A DNA stretch of 38,649 nucleotides from Acanthamoeba sp. SK_2022b (taxonomy: Eukaryota; Discosea; Longamoebia; Acanthamoebidae), in the NCBI GenBank assembly GCA_027943245.1, contig JANDJZ010001761.1:1-38649 (forward strand). The letters are read 5' to 3'. Positions 25,755-35,635 of this stretch are shown piece by piece. The notes beneath the pieces were generated by a model. It was not told where the DNA came from, did no database searches, and worked only from the letters and a program-made list of their open reading frames with translations. Both the position numbers and the translations under genes were made by a program. How positions within the stretch are numbered: position 1 is the first letter of the stretch; every line of letters begins with the position of its first letter.

Positions 25755-27152
25755 ATGCAACAGCACTATCAATTTGATGCCATTGTGATTGGCTCGGGCC
25801 CTGGTGGTGAAGGTGCCGCCATGGGGCTGGTGAAACAGGGCGCCCGCGTGGCCGTTATCGAACGGTACAACAACGTAGGCGGCGGATGTACCCACTGGGG
25901 CACCATCCCTTCCAAAGCCCTCCGCCACGCCGTCAGCCGCATTATCGAATTCAACCAGAACCCGCTTTACAACAACTCGCGCACGCTCAGCGCGACCTTC
26001 CCTGACATTTTACGCCACGCCGATAACGTCATCAGCCAGCAGACCCGCATGCGCCAAGGCTTCTATGAGCGGAACCAGTGCAAACTGTTCGCCGGCGACG
26101 CGCGCTTCATCGACGCCAACACCGTCAGCGTCAGCTACATGGACGGCACCCAGGACACCATCCGCGCCGACCACATCGTGATCGCCTGCGGCTCGCGCCC
26201 TTATCATCCGGCCAGCGTCGATTTCAATCACCCGCGCATCTACGACAGCGATTCCATTCTCGAGCTGAGCCATGAACCGCGCCACGTGATCATTTACGGC
26301 GCCGGGGTGATCGGCTGCGAATACGCGTCTATCTTCCGCGGCCTGAACGTCAAGGTGGATCTGATCAACACCCGCGATCGCCTGCTGGCGTTCCTCGATC
26401 AGGAGATGTCGGATTCGCTCTCTTACCACTTCTGGAACAACGGCGTGGTGATCCGCCACAACGAGGAGTTCGAGAAGATTGAAGGCACCGAAGACGGCGT
26501 GATCGTACACCTGAAATCCGGCAAGAAGGTGAAAGCGGACTGCCTGCTGTACGCCAACGGCCGTACCGGCAACACCGATTCGCTGGGGTTGGAAAACGTC
26601 GGCCTGGAATCGGACAGCCGCGGGCTGCTGAAGGTGAACAGCATGTACCAAACCGCGCTGTCGCACATCTACGCGGTCGGTGATGTGATCGGCTATCCGA
26701 GCCTGGCTTCCGCCGCCTACGATCAGGGCCGCATCGCCGCGCAAGCGATCGCTTCAGGCGAAGCCAGCGGTCACTTAATCGAAGATATCCCGACCGGCAT
26801 CTACACCATTCCGGAAATCAGCTCCGTCGGCAAAACCGAGCAGGAACTGACGGCGATGAAGGTGCCGTATGAAGTGGGCCGCGCCCAGTTCAAACATCTG
26901 GCGCGCGCGCAGATCGCCGGGATGAACGTCGGCAGCCTGAAGATCCTGTTCCATCGCGACACCCTGCAGATCCTCGGGATCCACTGCTTCGGCGAGCGTG
27001 CGGCGGAGATCATCCACATCGGTCAGGCGATCATGGAACAGAAAGGTGAAGGCAATACTATCGAGTATTTCGTTAATACGACCTTCAACTATCCGACCAT
27101 GGCCGAAGCCTACCGGGTGGCGGCGCTTAACGGCTTAAACCGCCTGTTTTAA
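25755..27152 (+). CDS. sthA: Soluble pyridine nucleotide transhydrogenase
   Basis: A 465-residue FAD flavoprotein (E. coli SthA/UdhA is 466) that transfers hydride from NADPH to NAD and drains excess NADPH. The FAD-binding [13 protein letters not shown] start is intact. The motif [14 protein letters not shown] keeps only the first of the two cysteines found in related disulfide reductases, the diagnostic difference of transhydrogenases. The second Rossmann motif [14 protein letters not shown] is also present. The ATG at 25755 is chosen; an upstream frame from 25728 includes a likely -10 (TATAAA, 25730-25735). Its last 18 bases overlap the end of oxyR on the other strand. Confidence 0.96.
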   Translation: MQQHYQFDAIVIGSGPGGEGAAMGLVKQGARVAVIERYNNVGGGCTHWGTIPSKALRHAVSRIIEFNQNPLYNNSRTLSATFPDILRHADNVISQQTRMRQGFYERNQCKLFAGDARFIDANTVSVSYMDGTQDTIRADHIVIACGSRPYHPASVDFNHPRIYDSDSILELSHEPRHVIIYGAGVIGCEYASIFRGLNVKVDLINTRDRLLAFLDQEMSDSLSYHFWNNGVVIRHNEEFEKIEGTEDGVIVHLKSGKKVKADCLLYANGRTGNTDSLGLENVGLESDSRGLLKVNSMYQTALSHIYAVGDVIGYPSLASAAYDQGRIAAQAIASGEASGHLIEDIPTGIYTIPEISSVGKTEQELTAMKVPYEVGRAQFKHLARAQIAGMNVGSLKILFHRDTLQILGIHCFGERAAEIIHIGQAIMEQKGEGNTIEYFVNTTFNYPTMAEAYRVAALNGLNRLF

Positions 27153-28052
27153 CGCGTTGTCGATGTAGCCCTGCATGTGCTCGCGGATCGCTTCGGCCAA
27201 CTGCTCATAACGGCTGCGCAGTGGGGAACCGGGGCGATACACCAACGCGATGGTGCGCTTCGGTTCCGGCTTGTAGCAATCCAGATAGCAGACGCCGTCG
27301 CGTTCGCGCTGCGGCGGCACCGCCAGTGACGGCAGCAGGGTAATGCCGCTGCCGGCCGCGACCATATTGCGCAGCGTTTCCAGACTGGTGGCGCGGAAGT
27401 GGGTATCCTCGTCCGCGCCCGCCTGGAAGCAGAAGCCCATCGCCTGATCGCGCAGGCAGTGGCCATCTTCCAGCATCAGCAGCTTCTCTCCCGCCAAATC
27501 CGGCATCGCCACGCGCTCGCGCTGCGCCCACGGGTGATCGGAATACACTGCCAGCTTCATCGGTTCATCGAACAGAGGCACTTCGATAAACGCCTCGGTT
27601 TCCTTCACCAATGCCAGAATGGCGCAGTCCAATTTGCCGCTGTCGAGTTGCGCCAGCAGTTGCTGGGTTTGCGCTTCGTGCAGGTACATTTCCAGTTTCG
27701 GGAAAGTTTTGTGCAGCGTCGGGATGATCTGCGGCAGCAGATAAGGCCCCACGGTCGGGATCAGGCCGATGTGCAGCGGCCCGGACATGGCTTCGCCCTG
27801 CTGGCTGGCCATCTCCTTCAATACTTTCACTTCGCGCAGCACGGTACGCGCCTGCTCCACCAGCAACAGACCCGCCTGGGTGAACAGCACCTTGCGGCTG
27901 GTGCGCTCGAGCAGCATGACGCCCAACTCGTCTTCCAGCTTGCGGATCTGCCCGCTCAGCGTGGGCTGGCTCACATGGCATGAATCGGCCGCACGGCGGA
28001 AGTGCCGGTGCTCGGCCAAGGCGACCAGATACTCTAAATCACGAATATTCAT
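27135..28052 (-). CDS. oxyR: Hydrogen peroxide sensor OxyR
   Basis: A 305-residue LysR-family regulator, the same length as in E. coli. The redox pair is C199 and C208 in [12 protein letters not shown]; peroxide joins them in a disulfide and switches on the regulon. The DNA-binding helix has [20 protein letters not shown]. The ATG at 28052 has GGAGGG upstream. It is divergent from the peroxiredoxin-glutaredoxin gene, where E. coli has the small RNA oxyS, and the shared control region holds a strong OxyR motif, so both autorepression and activation of the peroxidase are expected. Confidence 0.97.
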   Translation of the reverse strand: MNIRDLEYLVALAEHRHFRRAADSCHVSQPTLSGQIRKLEDELGVMLLERTSRKVLFTQAGLLLVEQARTVLREVKVLKEMASQQGEAMSGPLHIGLIPTVGPYLLPQIIPTLHKTFPKLEMYLHEAQTQQLLAQLDSGKLDCAILALVKETEAFIEVPLFDEPMKLAVYSDHPWAQRERVAMPDLAGEKLLMLEDGHCLRDQAMGFCFQAGADEDTHFRATSLETLRNMVAAGSGITLLPSLAVPPQRERDGVCYLDCYKPEPKRTIALVYRPGSPLRSRYEQLAEAIREHMQGYIDNALKQAV

Positions 28053-28071
28053 TGTTTCCCTCCATTCCATG

Positions 28072-28108
28072 ATAGCTCATGGCGATAGATAAGATAGCAA
28101 TGAGCGAT
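28072..28108. promoter_or_regulatory. OxyR binding site between oxyR and prx-grx
   Basis: Four half sites at the correct 11-base spacing: ATAG (28072), CGAT (28083), ATAG (28094) and CGAT (28105), against the consensus ATAG/CTAT pattern; the two CTAT positions each carry one change. A candidate -10 AATAAT (28132-28137) places the site just upstream of the -35 for the peroxidase gene, the usual activating position. Confidence 0.78.
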
Positions 28109-28203
28109 TAGATCTATCAAGCCCCAGCGACAATAATGTGTCCCAACGAAGCGATATCGCGCTAAATGCTAAAAATTACTTTTCCTAATTAAGGGGTTAA
28201 TCA

Positions 28204-28935
28204 ATGTTTACCAGTCAAGAAGGCAAGAAAGTTCCTCAGGTTACTTTCCACACCCGTCAGGGCGACCAATGGATTGATGTGACCACTGATGACCTGTTCA
28301 AAAACAAAACGGTCATCGTGTTCTCGCTGCCGGGCGCGTTCACGCCGACCTGCTCTTCGAGCCATCTGCCGCGTTACAACGAGCTGTCCAGCGTATTCAA
28401 ACAGCACGGCGTCGACGGTATTCTGTGCGTCTCGGTGAACGACACCTTCGTGATGAACGCCTGGAAAGCCGATCAGCATGCGGAAAACATCACCTTCGTG
28501 CCGGACGGCAACGGTGAATTCACCAAAGGCATGAACATGCTGGTCGAGAAAGCGGATCTGGGCTTTGGCCCTCGTTCATGGCGCTACTCGATGCTGGTAC
28601 GCGACGGCGTGGTCGAGAAAATGTTCGTCGAACCGAACAAACCGGGCGACCCGTTTGAGGTGTCCGACGCAGACACCATGCTGAAATACCTGGCGCCGGA
28701 ATTCAAAGTGCAAGAGTCGGTCTCCCTGTTCACCAAACCAGGCTGCCCATTCTGCGCCAAAGCCAAACAGATGCTGCAAGAACGCGGCATTCAGTATGAA
28801 GAGATCGTGCTGGGCAAAGACGCCACCACCGTCAGCCTGCGCGCCGTCAGCGGCCGCGCCACGGTGCCGCAAGTGTTCATCGGCGGCCGTCACATCGGTG
28901 GCAGCGACGATCTGGAAACTTTCCTGTCAGCTTAA
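28204..28935 (+). CDS. Peroxiredoxin-glutaredoxin fusion (Prx5/Grx hybrid peroxidase)
   Basis: A 243-residue two-domain peroxidase. Residues 1-165 are a Prx5-type peroxiredoxin with the peroxidatic cysteine C50 in [12 protein letters not shown]; residues 170-243 are a glutaredoxin with the CPFC active site at 181-184 and the later [10 protein letters not shown] and GGSDDL glutathione-binding motifs. Like PGdx of Haemophilus influenzae it should reduce hydrogen peroxide and alkyl hydroperoxides with electrons from glutathione, passed on by its own glutaredoxin domain. AAGGGG seven bases before the ATG is a strong ribosome binding site. It is divergent from oxyR under an OxyR motif and followed by a terminator and a flavoprotein reductase. 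Confidence 0.95.
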   Translation: MFTSQEGKKVPQVTFHTRQGDQWIDVTTDDLFKNKTVIVFSLPGAFTPTCSSSHLPRYNELSSVFKQHGVDGILCVSVNDTFVMNAWKADQHAENITFVPDGNGEFTKGMNMLVEKADLGFGPRSWRYSMLVRDGVVEKMFVEPNKPGDPFEVSDADTMLKYLAPEFKVQESVSLFTKPGCPFCAKAKQMLQERGIQYEEIVLGKDATTVSLRAVSGRATVPQVFIGGRHIGGSDDLETFLSA

Positions 28936-28964
28936 TAAGTAATAACAAAGCCAACGTGAACTTT

Positions 28965-28990
28965 GGCGGGCTACGGCCCGCCCTTTTTTT
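28965..28990 (+). terminator. Terminator after prx-grx
   Basis: GGCGGGC (28965-28971), loop TACG, GCCCGCC (28976-28982), followed by CTTTTTTT. A canonical intrinsic terminator 29 bp after the stop codon and 18 bp before the next start codon. Confidence 0.92.
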
Positions 28991-29007
28991 ACCTTTCAGG
29001 AGCGGAT

Positions 29008-30456
29008 ATGAAACTGTTGAACGTTGATGTCGCGGTCATCGGCGGCGGCACCGCAGGGCTCGGCGCCTATCGCGCGGCCAAACGGTCTACCCCCAGCGTG
29101 GTGATGATCGAAGGCGGGCCTTACGGCACCACCTGTGCGCGCGTTGGCTGTATGCCATCCAAGTTGCTGATCGCCGCTGCCGAAGCGGTGCATCAAATCG
29201 AACGCGCGCCGGGCTTTGGCGTGCACCCAACCGGTAAAACCCGCATCGACGGACGTGAAGTGATGGCGCGCGTCAAGCGCGAACGCGATCGCTTCGTCGG
29301 TTTCGTGCTGGAAGGCGTGGACGAGATCCCGGCCGGCGACAAAATTCAGGGCTATGCCCGCTTTATCGACGACAACACGCTGCAGGTCGATGACCATACG
29401 CGCATCGTGGCGCAGCGCATTGTGATCGCCACCGGCTCCCGCCCCAGCTGGCCGGCGCCGTGGAGCGAACTGGGCGATCGTCTGATCGTCAACGACGACC
29501 TGTTCAACTGGGATGATTTGCCGCAGTCCGTAGCGGTATTCGGCCCCGGCGTCATCGGGCTCGAGCTGGGGCAAGCGCTACACCGCCTCGGCGTCGACAC
29601 CAAGGTCTTCGGCATCGGCGGCGCGGTCGGGCCGCTCACCGACAGCGCCGTGCGCGACTACGCCGCCAAAGCACTGGGGGAAGAGTTCTATCTCGACGCC
29701 GACGTGAAGGTAGAGATGATGCAGCGCGAAGGCGACAAGGTGTTTATCCGCTATCGGGACCTGCAGGGCCAACCGCAGGAGATCCTGGTGGACTACGTGC
29801 TGGCCGCCACCGGCCGCCGCCCCAACGTCGATCGGCTGGGCCTCGAAAACACCGACTTACAGCTTGACGCCCGAGGCGTACCGCTGGCCGACCGCCTGAC
29901 GATGCAAACCAGCGTGCCGCATATTTTCATCGCCGGCGACGCCAGCAACCAACTGCCGCTGCTGCATGAGGCCAGCGATCAGGCACGCATCGCCGGTGCC
30001 AACGCCGGCAGCTTCCCGGAGATCAATCCGGGTCTGCGCCGCAGCGCGATTTCGGTGGTGTTCTCCGATCCGCAGATCGCCATGGTCGGCTCAACCTTCC
30101 GCGAGCTGAGCGAGAAGTTCAGCGCCTGCGGCTGCTTTGAAGTGGGCAACGTCTCGTTTGAGAATCAGGGCCGCTCGCGGGTGATGCTGCGCAACAAAGG
30201 CATTCTGCACGTCTACGGCGAGCAAGGCACCGGCCGTTTCCTCGGCGCGGAAATGATCGGCCCGGACGCCGAACACATTGCGCACCTGTTAGCCTGGGCG
30301 CACCAGCAGCAGATGACCGTCGATCAGATGCTGGACATGCCGTTCTATCATCCGGTGATCGAAGAAGGCTTGCGCACTGCGCTGCGCGACCTGCAGGCGA
30401 AGCTCAAACTCGGCACGGCCGAAATCGAGCGCTGTCAGCGCTGTCCGGGCGAATAA
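29008..30456 (+). CDS. Dihydrolipoamide-dehydrogenase-like disulfide reductase
   Basis: A 482-residue class I pyridine nucleotide-disulfide oxidoreductase. FAD binding: IGGGTAG at residues 11-17; redox disulfide: C43 and C48 in CARVGCMPSK; second Rossmann motif GPGVIGLELG at 179-188; C-terminal dimer interface with FYHPVIEEG in place of the LpdA HAHPTLSE active base. It is not the E1-E2-linked lpdA, which sits with aceEF. The residue that selects NAD (Glu) or NADP (Arg) at the end of the second beta strand is replaced by KVFGIGG, so cofactor use is unclear. The ATG at 29008 has AGGAG upstream. Its position just after prx-grx suggests it regenerates glutathione or another thiol for that peroxidase; a substrate is not proven. 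Confidence 0.85.
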   Translation: MKLLNVDVAVIGGGTAGLGAYRAAKRSTPSVVMIEGGPYGTTCARVGCMPSKLLIAAAEAVHQIERAPGFGVHPTGKTRIDGREVMARVKRERDRFVGFVLEGVDEIPAGDKIQGYARFIDDNTLQVDDHTRIVAQRIVIATGSRPSWPAPWSELGDRLIVNDDLFNWDDLPQSVAVFGPGVIGLELGQALHRLGVDTKVFGIGGAVGPLTDSAVRDYAAKALGEEFYLDADVKVEMMQREGDKVFIRYRDLQGQPQEILVDYVLAATGRRPNVDRLGLENTDLQLDARGVPLADRLTMQTSVPHIFIAGDASNQLPLLHEASDQARIAGANAGSFPEINPGLRRSAISVVFSDPQIAMVGSTFRELSEKFSACGCFEVGNVSFENQGRSRVMLRNKGILHVYGEQGTGRFLGAEMIGPDAEHIAHLLAWAHQQQMTVDQMLDMPFYHPVIEEGLRTALRDLQAKLKLGTAEIERCQRCPGE

Positions 30457-30479
30457 CGCCCCTTATCCGTTCACACCTA

Positions 30480-30506
30480 CCGGGCCTTCAGGCCCGGTTT
30501 TTTTTT
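30480..30506 (+). terminator. Terminator after the reductase gene
   Basis: CCGGGCC (30480-30486), loop TTCA, GGCCCGG (30491-30497), followed by nine T. Confidence 0.93.
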
Positions 30507-30578
30507 GCGCAGCGCTTTCCAGATTTTCCTCCCTCCTCTTGCCTCACTGCCCTCCTACGCTCATTTTTTATGCTTCGA

Positions 30579-30597
30579 TATTGAAGTGATATCAATA
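30579..30597. promoter_or_regulatory. Inverted repeat upstream of the HicB gene, possible operator
   Basis: TATTGA (30579-30584) and TCAATA (30592-30597) separated by seven bases in an AT-rich stretch 42 bp before the start codon. Ribbon-helix-helix proteins such as HicB bind repeats like this in their own promoters, so autoregulation is plausible. Confidence 0.4.
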
Positions 30598-30639
30598 ATG
30601 ACACTAAATTGGAGGACGAAGCCAGAATGGAGGAAGAAC

Positions 30640-30966
30640 ATGGAAAAGCATGAACACTATACCTATCGCATCACCTGGTCAGCGGAAGATCGTGAATATG
30701 TCGGGCTGTGCGCCGAATTCCCCTCGTTGTCCTGGCTGGCGGCCACGCGTACCGGCGCACTGGAGGGTATCGAAAAAGTCGTGAGCGAAACGATCGCCGA
30801 TATGCTGGCGCAAGGCGAAACGCCGCCGCAGGCGCTGGCGGAAAAGAACTTCAGCGGAAAACTGGTGCTGCGCATGACGCCGGAACAGCATCGCCGGCTG
30901 GCGCTCGGCGCGATGGAGGAAGGCGTGAGCCTGAACCGCTATCTGTGTGCACGTCTGGCGGGGTAA
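30640..30966 (+). CDS. Solitary HicB-family protein
   Basis: A 108-residue HicB-type protein. The N-terminal half (HYTYRITWSAEDREYVGLCAEF) is the HicB antitoxin-like fold that pairs with the HicA mRNA interferase, and the C-terminal half (KLVLRMTPEQHRRLALGAM) is a ribbon-helix-helix DNA-binding domain. The ATG at 30640 has GGAGG nine bases upstream; an in-frame start further up would lie near the operator-like repeat. No hicA gene (usually about 60 codons with a double-stranded-RNA-binding-like fold) is found on either side, so this is an orphan antitoxin or a plain transcription regulator. It is convergent with argH. Confidence 0.85.
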   Translation: MEKHEHYTYRITWSAEDREYVGLCAEFPSLSWLAATRTGALEGIEKVVSETIADMLAQGETPPQALAEKNFSGKLVLRMTPEQHRRLALGAMEEGVSLNRYLCARLAG

Positions 30967-30972
30967 AGGTTC

Positions 30973-30995
30973 AAGGGCGGCGCCGGGCCGCCCTT
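30973..30995. terminator. Hairpin between hicB and argH
   Basis: AAGGGCGGC (30973-30981), loop GCCGG, GCCGCCCTT (30987-30995). It lies in the 36-bp gap between convergent genes; U-tracts are weak on both strands. Confidence 0.6.
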
Positions 30996-31002
30996 GTCGT
31001 CG

Positions 31003-32376
31003 TCAGGCCAAACGCTGTTTCGCTGCGGCGATTGCCGCGGCCACCTGCTGCGGTGCGACGCCACCTTTGGCCGCACGCTTGTCCAGGCAGGATTGCAACG
31101 CCAGGATCGGGTAAACGTCGTCGCCGATCGTCGCGCTAAACTGCTGCAAGTCCGCCAGCGGCAGCGCTTCCAGCGGTTTACCCTGGCGAATCGCTTCTAC
31201 CACCGCCTCGCCGACAATGTGGTGCGCTTCGCGGAACGGCACGCCCTTGGCGACCAGGTAATCCGCCAGCTCTGTGGCATTGGCATAGCCCTGCTCCGCC
31301 GCTTCCTGGCAGCGCGGGCGTTTCACTTGGATGCCGTCCAGCACCAGCGCCGCCATTTGCAGGCAGTCCATCCAGGTGTCGAGCGCGTCGAACAGCCCTT
31401 CTTTGTCTTCCTGCATGTCTTTGTTGTACGCCAGCGGCAGGCCTTTCAGCGTCATCATCATACCGGTCAGCGCGCCCTGTACGCGGCCGCATTTGCCGCG
31501 GATCAGCTCCAGCGCGTCCGGGTTTTTCTTCTGCGGCATCAACGAAGAGCCGGAGGTCACGCGGTCGGACAGCTCGACAAACGCCGCTTCGCCGCTGTTG
31601 AAGAAGATCAGATCTTCGGCGAAGCGCGACAGGTGCACCATGCTGATGGCGGCGTTGGACAGCAGCTCCAGCACGTGATCGCGATCGGATACGCTGTCCA
31701 GGCTGTTGCGGGTCGCCGAGGCGAAGCCCAGCCAGCCGGCCAGCTGCTCGCGATCGATAGGATAAGCGGTGCCGGCCAGCGCGCCGCTGCCCAGCGGGCT
31801 GACGTCCAGCCGTTTCAGGGTATCCTGCAGACGGCTCTCATCGCGCGCCAGCATCTCGACATAGGCCAGGCACCAGTGTGCGAAAGTCACCGGCTGCGCG
31901 CGTTGCAGGTGGGTATACCCCGGCATCACCGCATCCTGGTTGGCTTCGGCAGTCTCCACCAGCGCCTGCTGCAGCTGGACGATCGCCTGATGCAGATCGC
32001 CGATCTGCTGTTTGCACCACAGCTTCAGATCGGTCGCGACCTGATCGTTGCGGCTGCGGCCGGTGTGCAGCTTCTTGCCCAAATCACCGACCTTCTCGAT
32101 CAGCTTCTGCTCCACCCAGCTGTGGATGTCTTCGGCATCGCTTTGGACGATCGCCAAAGGGTCGGCCTGGACCTCCGTCAGTAGCGCATTCAGCGCCTGC
32201 TCCAGCTGCTGTTGCTCCGTTTCCGTCAACACGTTAACGGTCACCAGCGCCTTCGACCAGGCCACCGAGCCCACGATATCCTGCTCCGCCAGGCGATAAT
32301 CGAACCGCAGCGAATCGTTGAGTTGCTTGAACCGCTGATCCGCCGCCTGAGTGAACCGTCCGCCCCAAAGTGCCAT
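31003..32376 (-). CDS. argH: Argininosuccinate lyase
   Basis: A 457-residue member of the fumarase/aspartase superfamily, the same length as E. coli ArgH. It splits argininosuccinate to arginine and fumarate, the last step of arginine synthesis. The signature loop [12 protein letters not shown] with its catalytic Ser is near residues 275-287, and the [13 protein letters not shown] motif near 105-118 is intact. AGGAG lies eight bases before the ATG. It is the last gene of argCBGH on the minus strand, 68 bp after argG with a palindrome in the gap. Confidence 0.98.
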   Translation of the reverse strand: MALWGGRFTQAADQRFKQLNDSLRFDYRLAEQDIVGSVAWSKALVTVNVLTETEQQQLEQALNALLTEVQADPLAIVQSDAEDIHSWVEQKLIEKVGDLGKKLHTGRSRNDQVATDLKLWCKQQIGDLHQAIVQLQQALVETAEANQDAVMPGYTHLQRAQPVTFAHWCLAYVEMLARDESRLQDTLKRLDVSPLGSGALAGTAYPIDREQLAGWLGFASATRNSLDSVSDRDHVLELLSNAAISMVHLSRFAEDLIFFNSGEAAFVELSDRVTSGSSLMPQKKNPDALELIRGKCGRVQGALTGMMMTLKGLPLAYNKDMQEDKEGLFDALDTWMDCLQMAALVLDGIQVKRPRCQEAAEQGYANATELADYLVAKGVPFREAHHIVGEAVVEAIRQGKPLEALPLADLQQFSATIGDDVYPILALQSCLDKRAAKGGVAPQQVAAAIAAAKQRLA

Positions 32377-32401
32377 ATCTTACTCCTGAATTTTTATGCG
32401 A

Positions 32402-32425
32402 AAGGGCGCAGCATGCTGCGCCCTT
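32402..32425. repeat. Perfect 24-bp palindrome between argG and argH
   Basis: Two 12-base arms meeting at 32413/32414, beginning AAGGGCGCAGCA. It forms a strong intercistronic hairpin, followed by TTTCGCATAAAA on the minus strand, so it could act as partial terminator, mRNA stabiliser or protein site. Confidence 0.7.
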
Positions 32426-32444
32426 GCAGAGTCACGCCAATCGA

Positions 32445-33665
32445 TTATTTATTCTTTTTCTCGTTCAACGCGCGGATGCGTGAAGACAGAGAGAACAGGC
32501 GAATAAAGCCGCCCGCGTGGCTGTGATCGTAAACTTCGTCTTCGCCGAAGGTGGCGAACTCTTCGGAGTACAGGCTGTTGGCCGATTTCTTCTGGGTCGC
32601 CGTCACCTGGCCTTTGTACAGCTGCAGCACGACTTCGCCGTTCACCTCTTCCGCCAGCGCTTCGGCAGAAGCCTGCAGCGAGCGGCGCAGCGGCGCGAAC
32701 CAGCGGCCGTCGTACACCACATAGGACATCTCCAGGCCCAGCTGCTCGCGCCATTTGAAGCTGTCGCGATCCAACACCAGCTGTTCGACGGCGCGCAGCG
32801 CCGCCACCATGATGGTGCCTCCCGGGGTTTCATAGCAGCCGCGGGATTTGATGCCCACCAGGCGGTTTTCCACGATGTCGATACGGCCGACGCCGTGCTT
32901 GGCGCCCAGCGCGTTCAGGGTTTCCAGGCACTGGTACGGCGACAGCGCTTTACCGTTAACCGCCACAACGCGGCCTTTCTCAACGATAACGGTCACCTGC
33001 TCAGGCTGATCCGGCGCTTCCTGCGGATCGACGGTCCACACCCAGCAATCTTTGTTCGGCGCATTCCACGGGCTTTCCAACACGCCACCTTCGGTGGAGA
33101 TGTGCCAGGCGTTTTCATCGCGGCTGTAGATTTTTTCCAGCGACGCGGTGGTCGGAATGTTGCGCTCTTTCAGGTAATCCAACAGCGCTTCACGGGAACG
33201 CAGGTTCCACTCACGCCACGGCGCCACCACTTTCAGCTGCGGCGCCAGCGCGGTGTAGGTGGTCTCGAAACGCACCTGGTCATTGCCTTTGCCGGTCGCA
33301 CCGTGGCACAGCGCGTCGGCGCCCACTTTCAACGCCAGCTCGACCTGCGCCTTGGCGATGATCGGCCGTGCCATCGAGGTGCCCAGCAGGTAGCTGCCCT
33401 CGTACAGGGCGCCGGTCTGCAGCACCGGATAAACGTAATCGCGGATAAATTCTTCACGCAGATCGACCACGTGGCATTCAGAGGCACCGGACTGCAGGGC
33501 TTTTTGCTCCACGCCTTCCAGATCGCTGCGCTCCTGGCCGATGTCCGCCACGAACGCCACCACTTCACAGCCGCCGTAGTTCTCTTTCAGCCATGGAATG
33601 ATGGCCGAGGTATCCAGGCCGCCGGAGTACGCCAGAACGATTTTTTTGATGCCTTGGTTTTGCAT
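32445..33665 (-). CDS. argG: Argininosuccinate synthase
   Basis: A 406-residue ATP-dependent ligase that joins citrulline and aspartate. The PP-loop AYSGGLDTS at residues 12-20 and the conserved [13 protein letters not shown] stretch are present. The length and these motifs mark the common type I enzyme rather than the longer (about 447) E. coli ArgG, and in E. coli the gene is far away from argCBH. Its place between argB and argH is the arrangement of Yersinia, Vibrio and other relatives. AGGA lies 9 bases before the ATG; argB ends 25 bp upstream. Confidence 0.97.
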   Translation of the reverse strand: MQNQGIKKIVLAYSGGLDTSAIIPWLKENYGGCEVVAFVADIGQERSDLEGVEQKALQSGASECHVVDLREEFIRDYVYPVLQTGALYEGSYLLGTSMARPIIAKAQVELALKVGADALCHGATGKGNDQVRFETTYTALAPQLKVVAPWREWNLRSREALLDYLKERNIPTTASLEKIYSRDENAWHISTEGGVLESPWNAPNKDCWVWTVDPQEAPDQPEQVTVIVEKGRVVAVNGKALSPYQCLETLNALGAKHGVGRIDIVENRLVGIKSRGCYETPGGTIMVAALRAVEQLVLDRDSFKWREQLGLEMSYVVYDGRWFAPLRRSLQASAEALAEEVNGEVVLQLYKGQVTATQKKSANSLYSEEFATFGEDEVYDHSHAGGFIRLFSLSSRIRALNEKKNK

Positions 33666-33690
33666 GATCTATTCCTTTCTAATTCTAAAA

Positions 33691-34464
33691 TTAAGCGAGG
33701 ATCCGGGTGCCAATCGACACGCCGTTAAACAAAGCAGGAAGCTGATCGGCATGGCGCCAGCTGGCGATATCCACCGGGCGGCCGAGGGTGCGGGCCGCGT
33801 CGAGCGCCGCATTCACCTTCACCACCATACCATCGGTGATGATGCCTTGCGCGATCAGTTGTTCCGCTTTTTGCGCCGTCATTTCCGCAATGCGTTGCCC
33901 CTTGCCGTCGAGGATGCCGCTGACGTCCGACAGCAGGATCAGATCCGCCCCCAGCGTCGCCGCCAGCGCCGTCGCCGCCTGATCGGCGTTCACGTTCATT
34001 AACTGCCCTTCGGCGGTGATGCCGATGGAGCTGACCACCGGCAGGTAGCCGGCGCTCAGCAGGGTATTGAGCAGCGCGGGCGAACCGGGCTGCGCGTTGC
34101 CGACGTGGCCCAATGCCGGATCGAGCGGGGTCACGACCGCGCTGCCGCCATCCGCCAGGCTCAGGCCGACGGCGTTGATTTGGTGTTTAATCGCCCACGC
34201 CAGCAGCGTTTTGTTGGCGGTGCCGGCCAGCGCGCCGGTGATGATGTCGATCTGATCGGCCGGCGTGACCCGCAGGCCGTTCTTTTTCACCACCGGCAAA
34301 GAAAGCTGCTTCATCAGTTCGTCCACCACGCAGCCGCCGCCGTGCACGATCACCAGCGGGCGCTGATGCTGCTGCCGGTAGCTGTCCAGCGCGGTAAACA
34401 GGCGCTCCAGCGCTTCTTCACTGTCTAATAACACGCCACCTAACTTGATAATTAACGGGTTCAT
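33691..34464 (-). CDS. argB: Acetylglutamate kinase
   Basis: A 257-residue amino-acid kinase (E. coli ArgB is 258) that phosphorylates N-acetylglutamate. It has the N-terminal [10 protein letters not shown] and [13 protein letters not shown] nucleotide and substrate loops and the [15 protein letters not shown] motif. The N-terminal helix that allows arginine feedback inhibition in hexameric enzymes is absent, so, as in E. coli, it is probably the dimeric arginine-insensitive type. The ATG at 34464 lies 20 bp after argC; the ribosome binding site is weak. Confidence 0.97.
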   Translation of the reverse strand: MNPLIIKLGGVLLDSEEALERLFTALDSYRQQHQRPLVIVHGGGCVVDELMKQLSLPVVKKNGLRVTPADQIDIITGALAGTANKTLLAWAIKHQINAVGLSLADGGSAVVTPLDPALGHVGNAQPGSPALLNTLLSAGYLPVVSSIGITAEGQLMNVNADQAATALAATLGADLILLSDVSGILDGKGQRIAEMTAQKAEQLIAQGIITDGMVVKVNAALDAARTLGRPVDIASWRHADQLPALFNGVSIGTRILA

Positions 34465-34484
34465 TGCTGTTTACTCACGCTGGT

Positions 34485-35489
34485 TTAAAGGAGTGACTGG
34501 GTTTCCGGGAAGCCGAAACGGATATTCAGGCATTGCACCGCCTGCGCCGCCGCGCCTTTCAGCAGGTTGTCTTCCACCGCTACGGCGATCAGATGCTCGC
34601 CCTGTACCGCAAAACCGATGTCGCAGAACGGCAGCCCCACCACCGCTTTCAGCGCCGGCACGCCCTGGTCGTATAACCGCACCAGCGGCTTGTCGTCATA
34701 GGCGGCATGATAGGCGGCCGCGACGTCCTGCGCGGTCACGCCGGCCTTCAGGCGGCAGGTGATGGTTTCAAGGATACCGCGCGGGAAGTTGCCCAGGTGC
34801 GGCGTAAAGATAACCGGCACGCCCAGGTGCGCGGCGATCTCCGGCTGGTGCCGATGAGTGAAAATACCGTACGGCTGCAGGCTCACTTCGCAGAAGCTGG
34901 TGGTCATGCTGGCCTTACGACCGGCGCCGCTGACGCCGCTGGTGGCGTTGATCACCGGCCACTGGTCGAGGTTCAGCAGTTGCTTCTCGATCAACGGCTT
35001 CAGCGCCAGCTGCGCCGCCGTCGGGTAACAGCCCGGCACGGCAATCAGCTGCGCCTGTTTAATCTTGTCGCTCTGCCATTCCGCCAGGCCGTATACCGCC
35101 TGCTCCAGCAGGGCGCCATGCTGATGTTCAAAACCGTAGTACTGGCTATAAAAACCGGCGTCCTGCACGCGGAAGGCGCCCGACAGATCGAACACCACGC
35201 AGCCCGCCGCCAGGAAGGCCGGTGCGATATCGTGGCTGACTTCATGGGCGGTGGCGAGGAACACCACGTCGATGCCCTGCGCCGCCTTGGCAACGTCGGT
35301 CAACGGCTGCAGCGGCAGATCGACGATGCCTTTCAACTGGGGATGGAGATCGGAAAGCAACTTTCCTGCATCTGCACTTTGCGCTGAAACCGCTAAAGCG
35401 GTTATGTTCATGTGTGGGTGGCGATTCAGGTAAGCCGTGAGCTCCGCTCCGGCGTAACCGCTGGCACCAACGATCAGCGTATTCAACAT
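34485..35489 (-). CDS. argC: N-acetyl-gamma-glutamyl-phosphate reductase
   Basis: A 334-residue NADPH-dependent reductase, the same length as E. coli ArgC. The dinucleotide loop [12 protein letters not shown] opens the protein and the catalytic cysteine is C154 in [11 protein letters not shown]. The ATG at 35489 has AAAGG upstream; a GTG four codons earlier is in frame but less likely. It is the first gene of argCBGH and divergent from argE across an ArgR-type control region. Confidence 0.97.
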   Translation of the reverse strand: MLNTLIVGASGYAGAELTAYLNRHPHMNITALAVSAQSADAGKLLSDLHPQLKGIVDLPLQPLTDVAKAAQGIDVVFLATAHEVSHDIAPAFLAAGCVVFDLSGAFRVQDAGFYSQYYGFEHQHGALLEQAVYGLAEWQSDKIKQAQLIAVPGCYPTAAQLALKPLIEKQLLNLDQWPVINATSGVSGAGRKASMTTSFCEVSLQPYGIFTHRHQPEIAAHLGVPVIFTPHLGNFPRGILETITCRLKAGVTAQDVAAAYHAAYDDKPLVRLYDQGVPALKAVVGLPFCDIGFAVQGEHLIAVAVEDNLLKGAAAQAVQCLNIRFGFPETQSLL

Positions 35490-35635
35490 GTGGCCTTTCA
35501 CCTTCTAAACTGACGTGCGGTCGCTTGCGACCCAGGTAACAGGGCTAGCCAGCGTTGTTGCGCCGTTCACCCACGGAGCCAGGCGTTGATGCTTTTATAA
35601 ACATCCGGGTATCGGGTTCCCTTACGCTTCGGCTT

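Noticed and set aside
30457..30639. A hicA toxin gene upstream of hicB
   Set aside because: The 183-bp gap holds a terminator and an inverted repeat but no reading frame of the right size or with HicA features.
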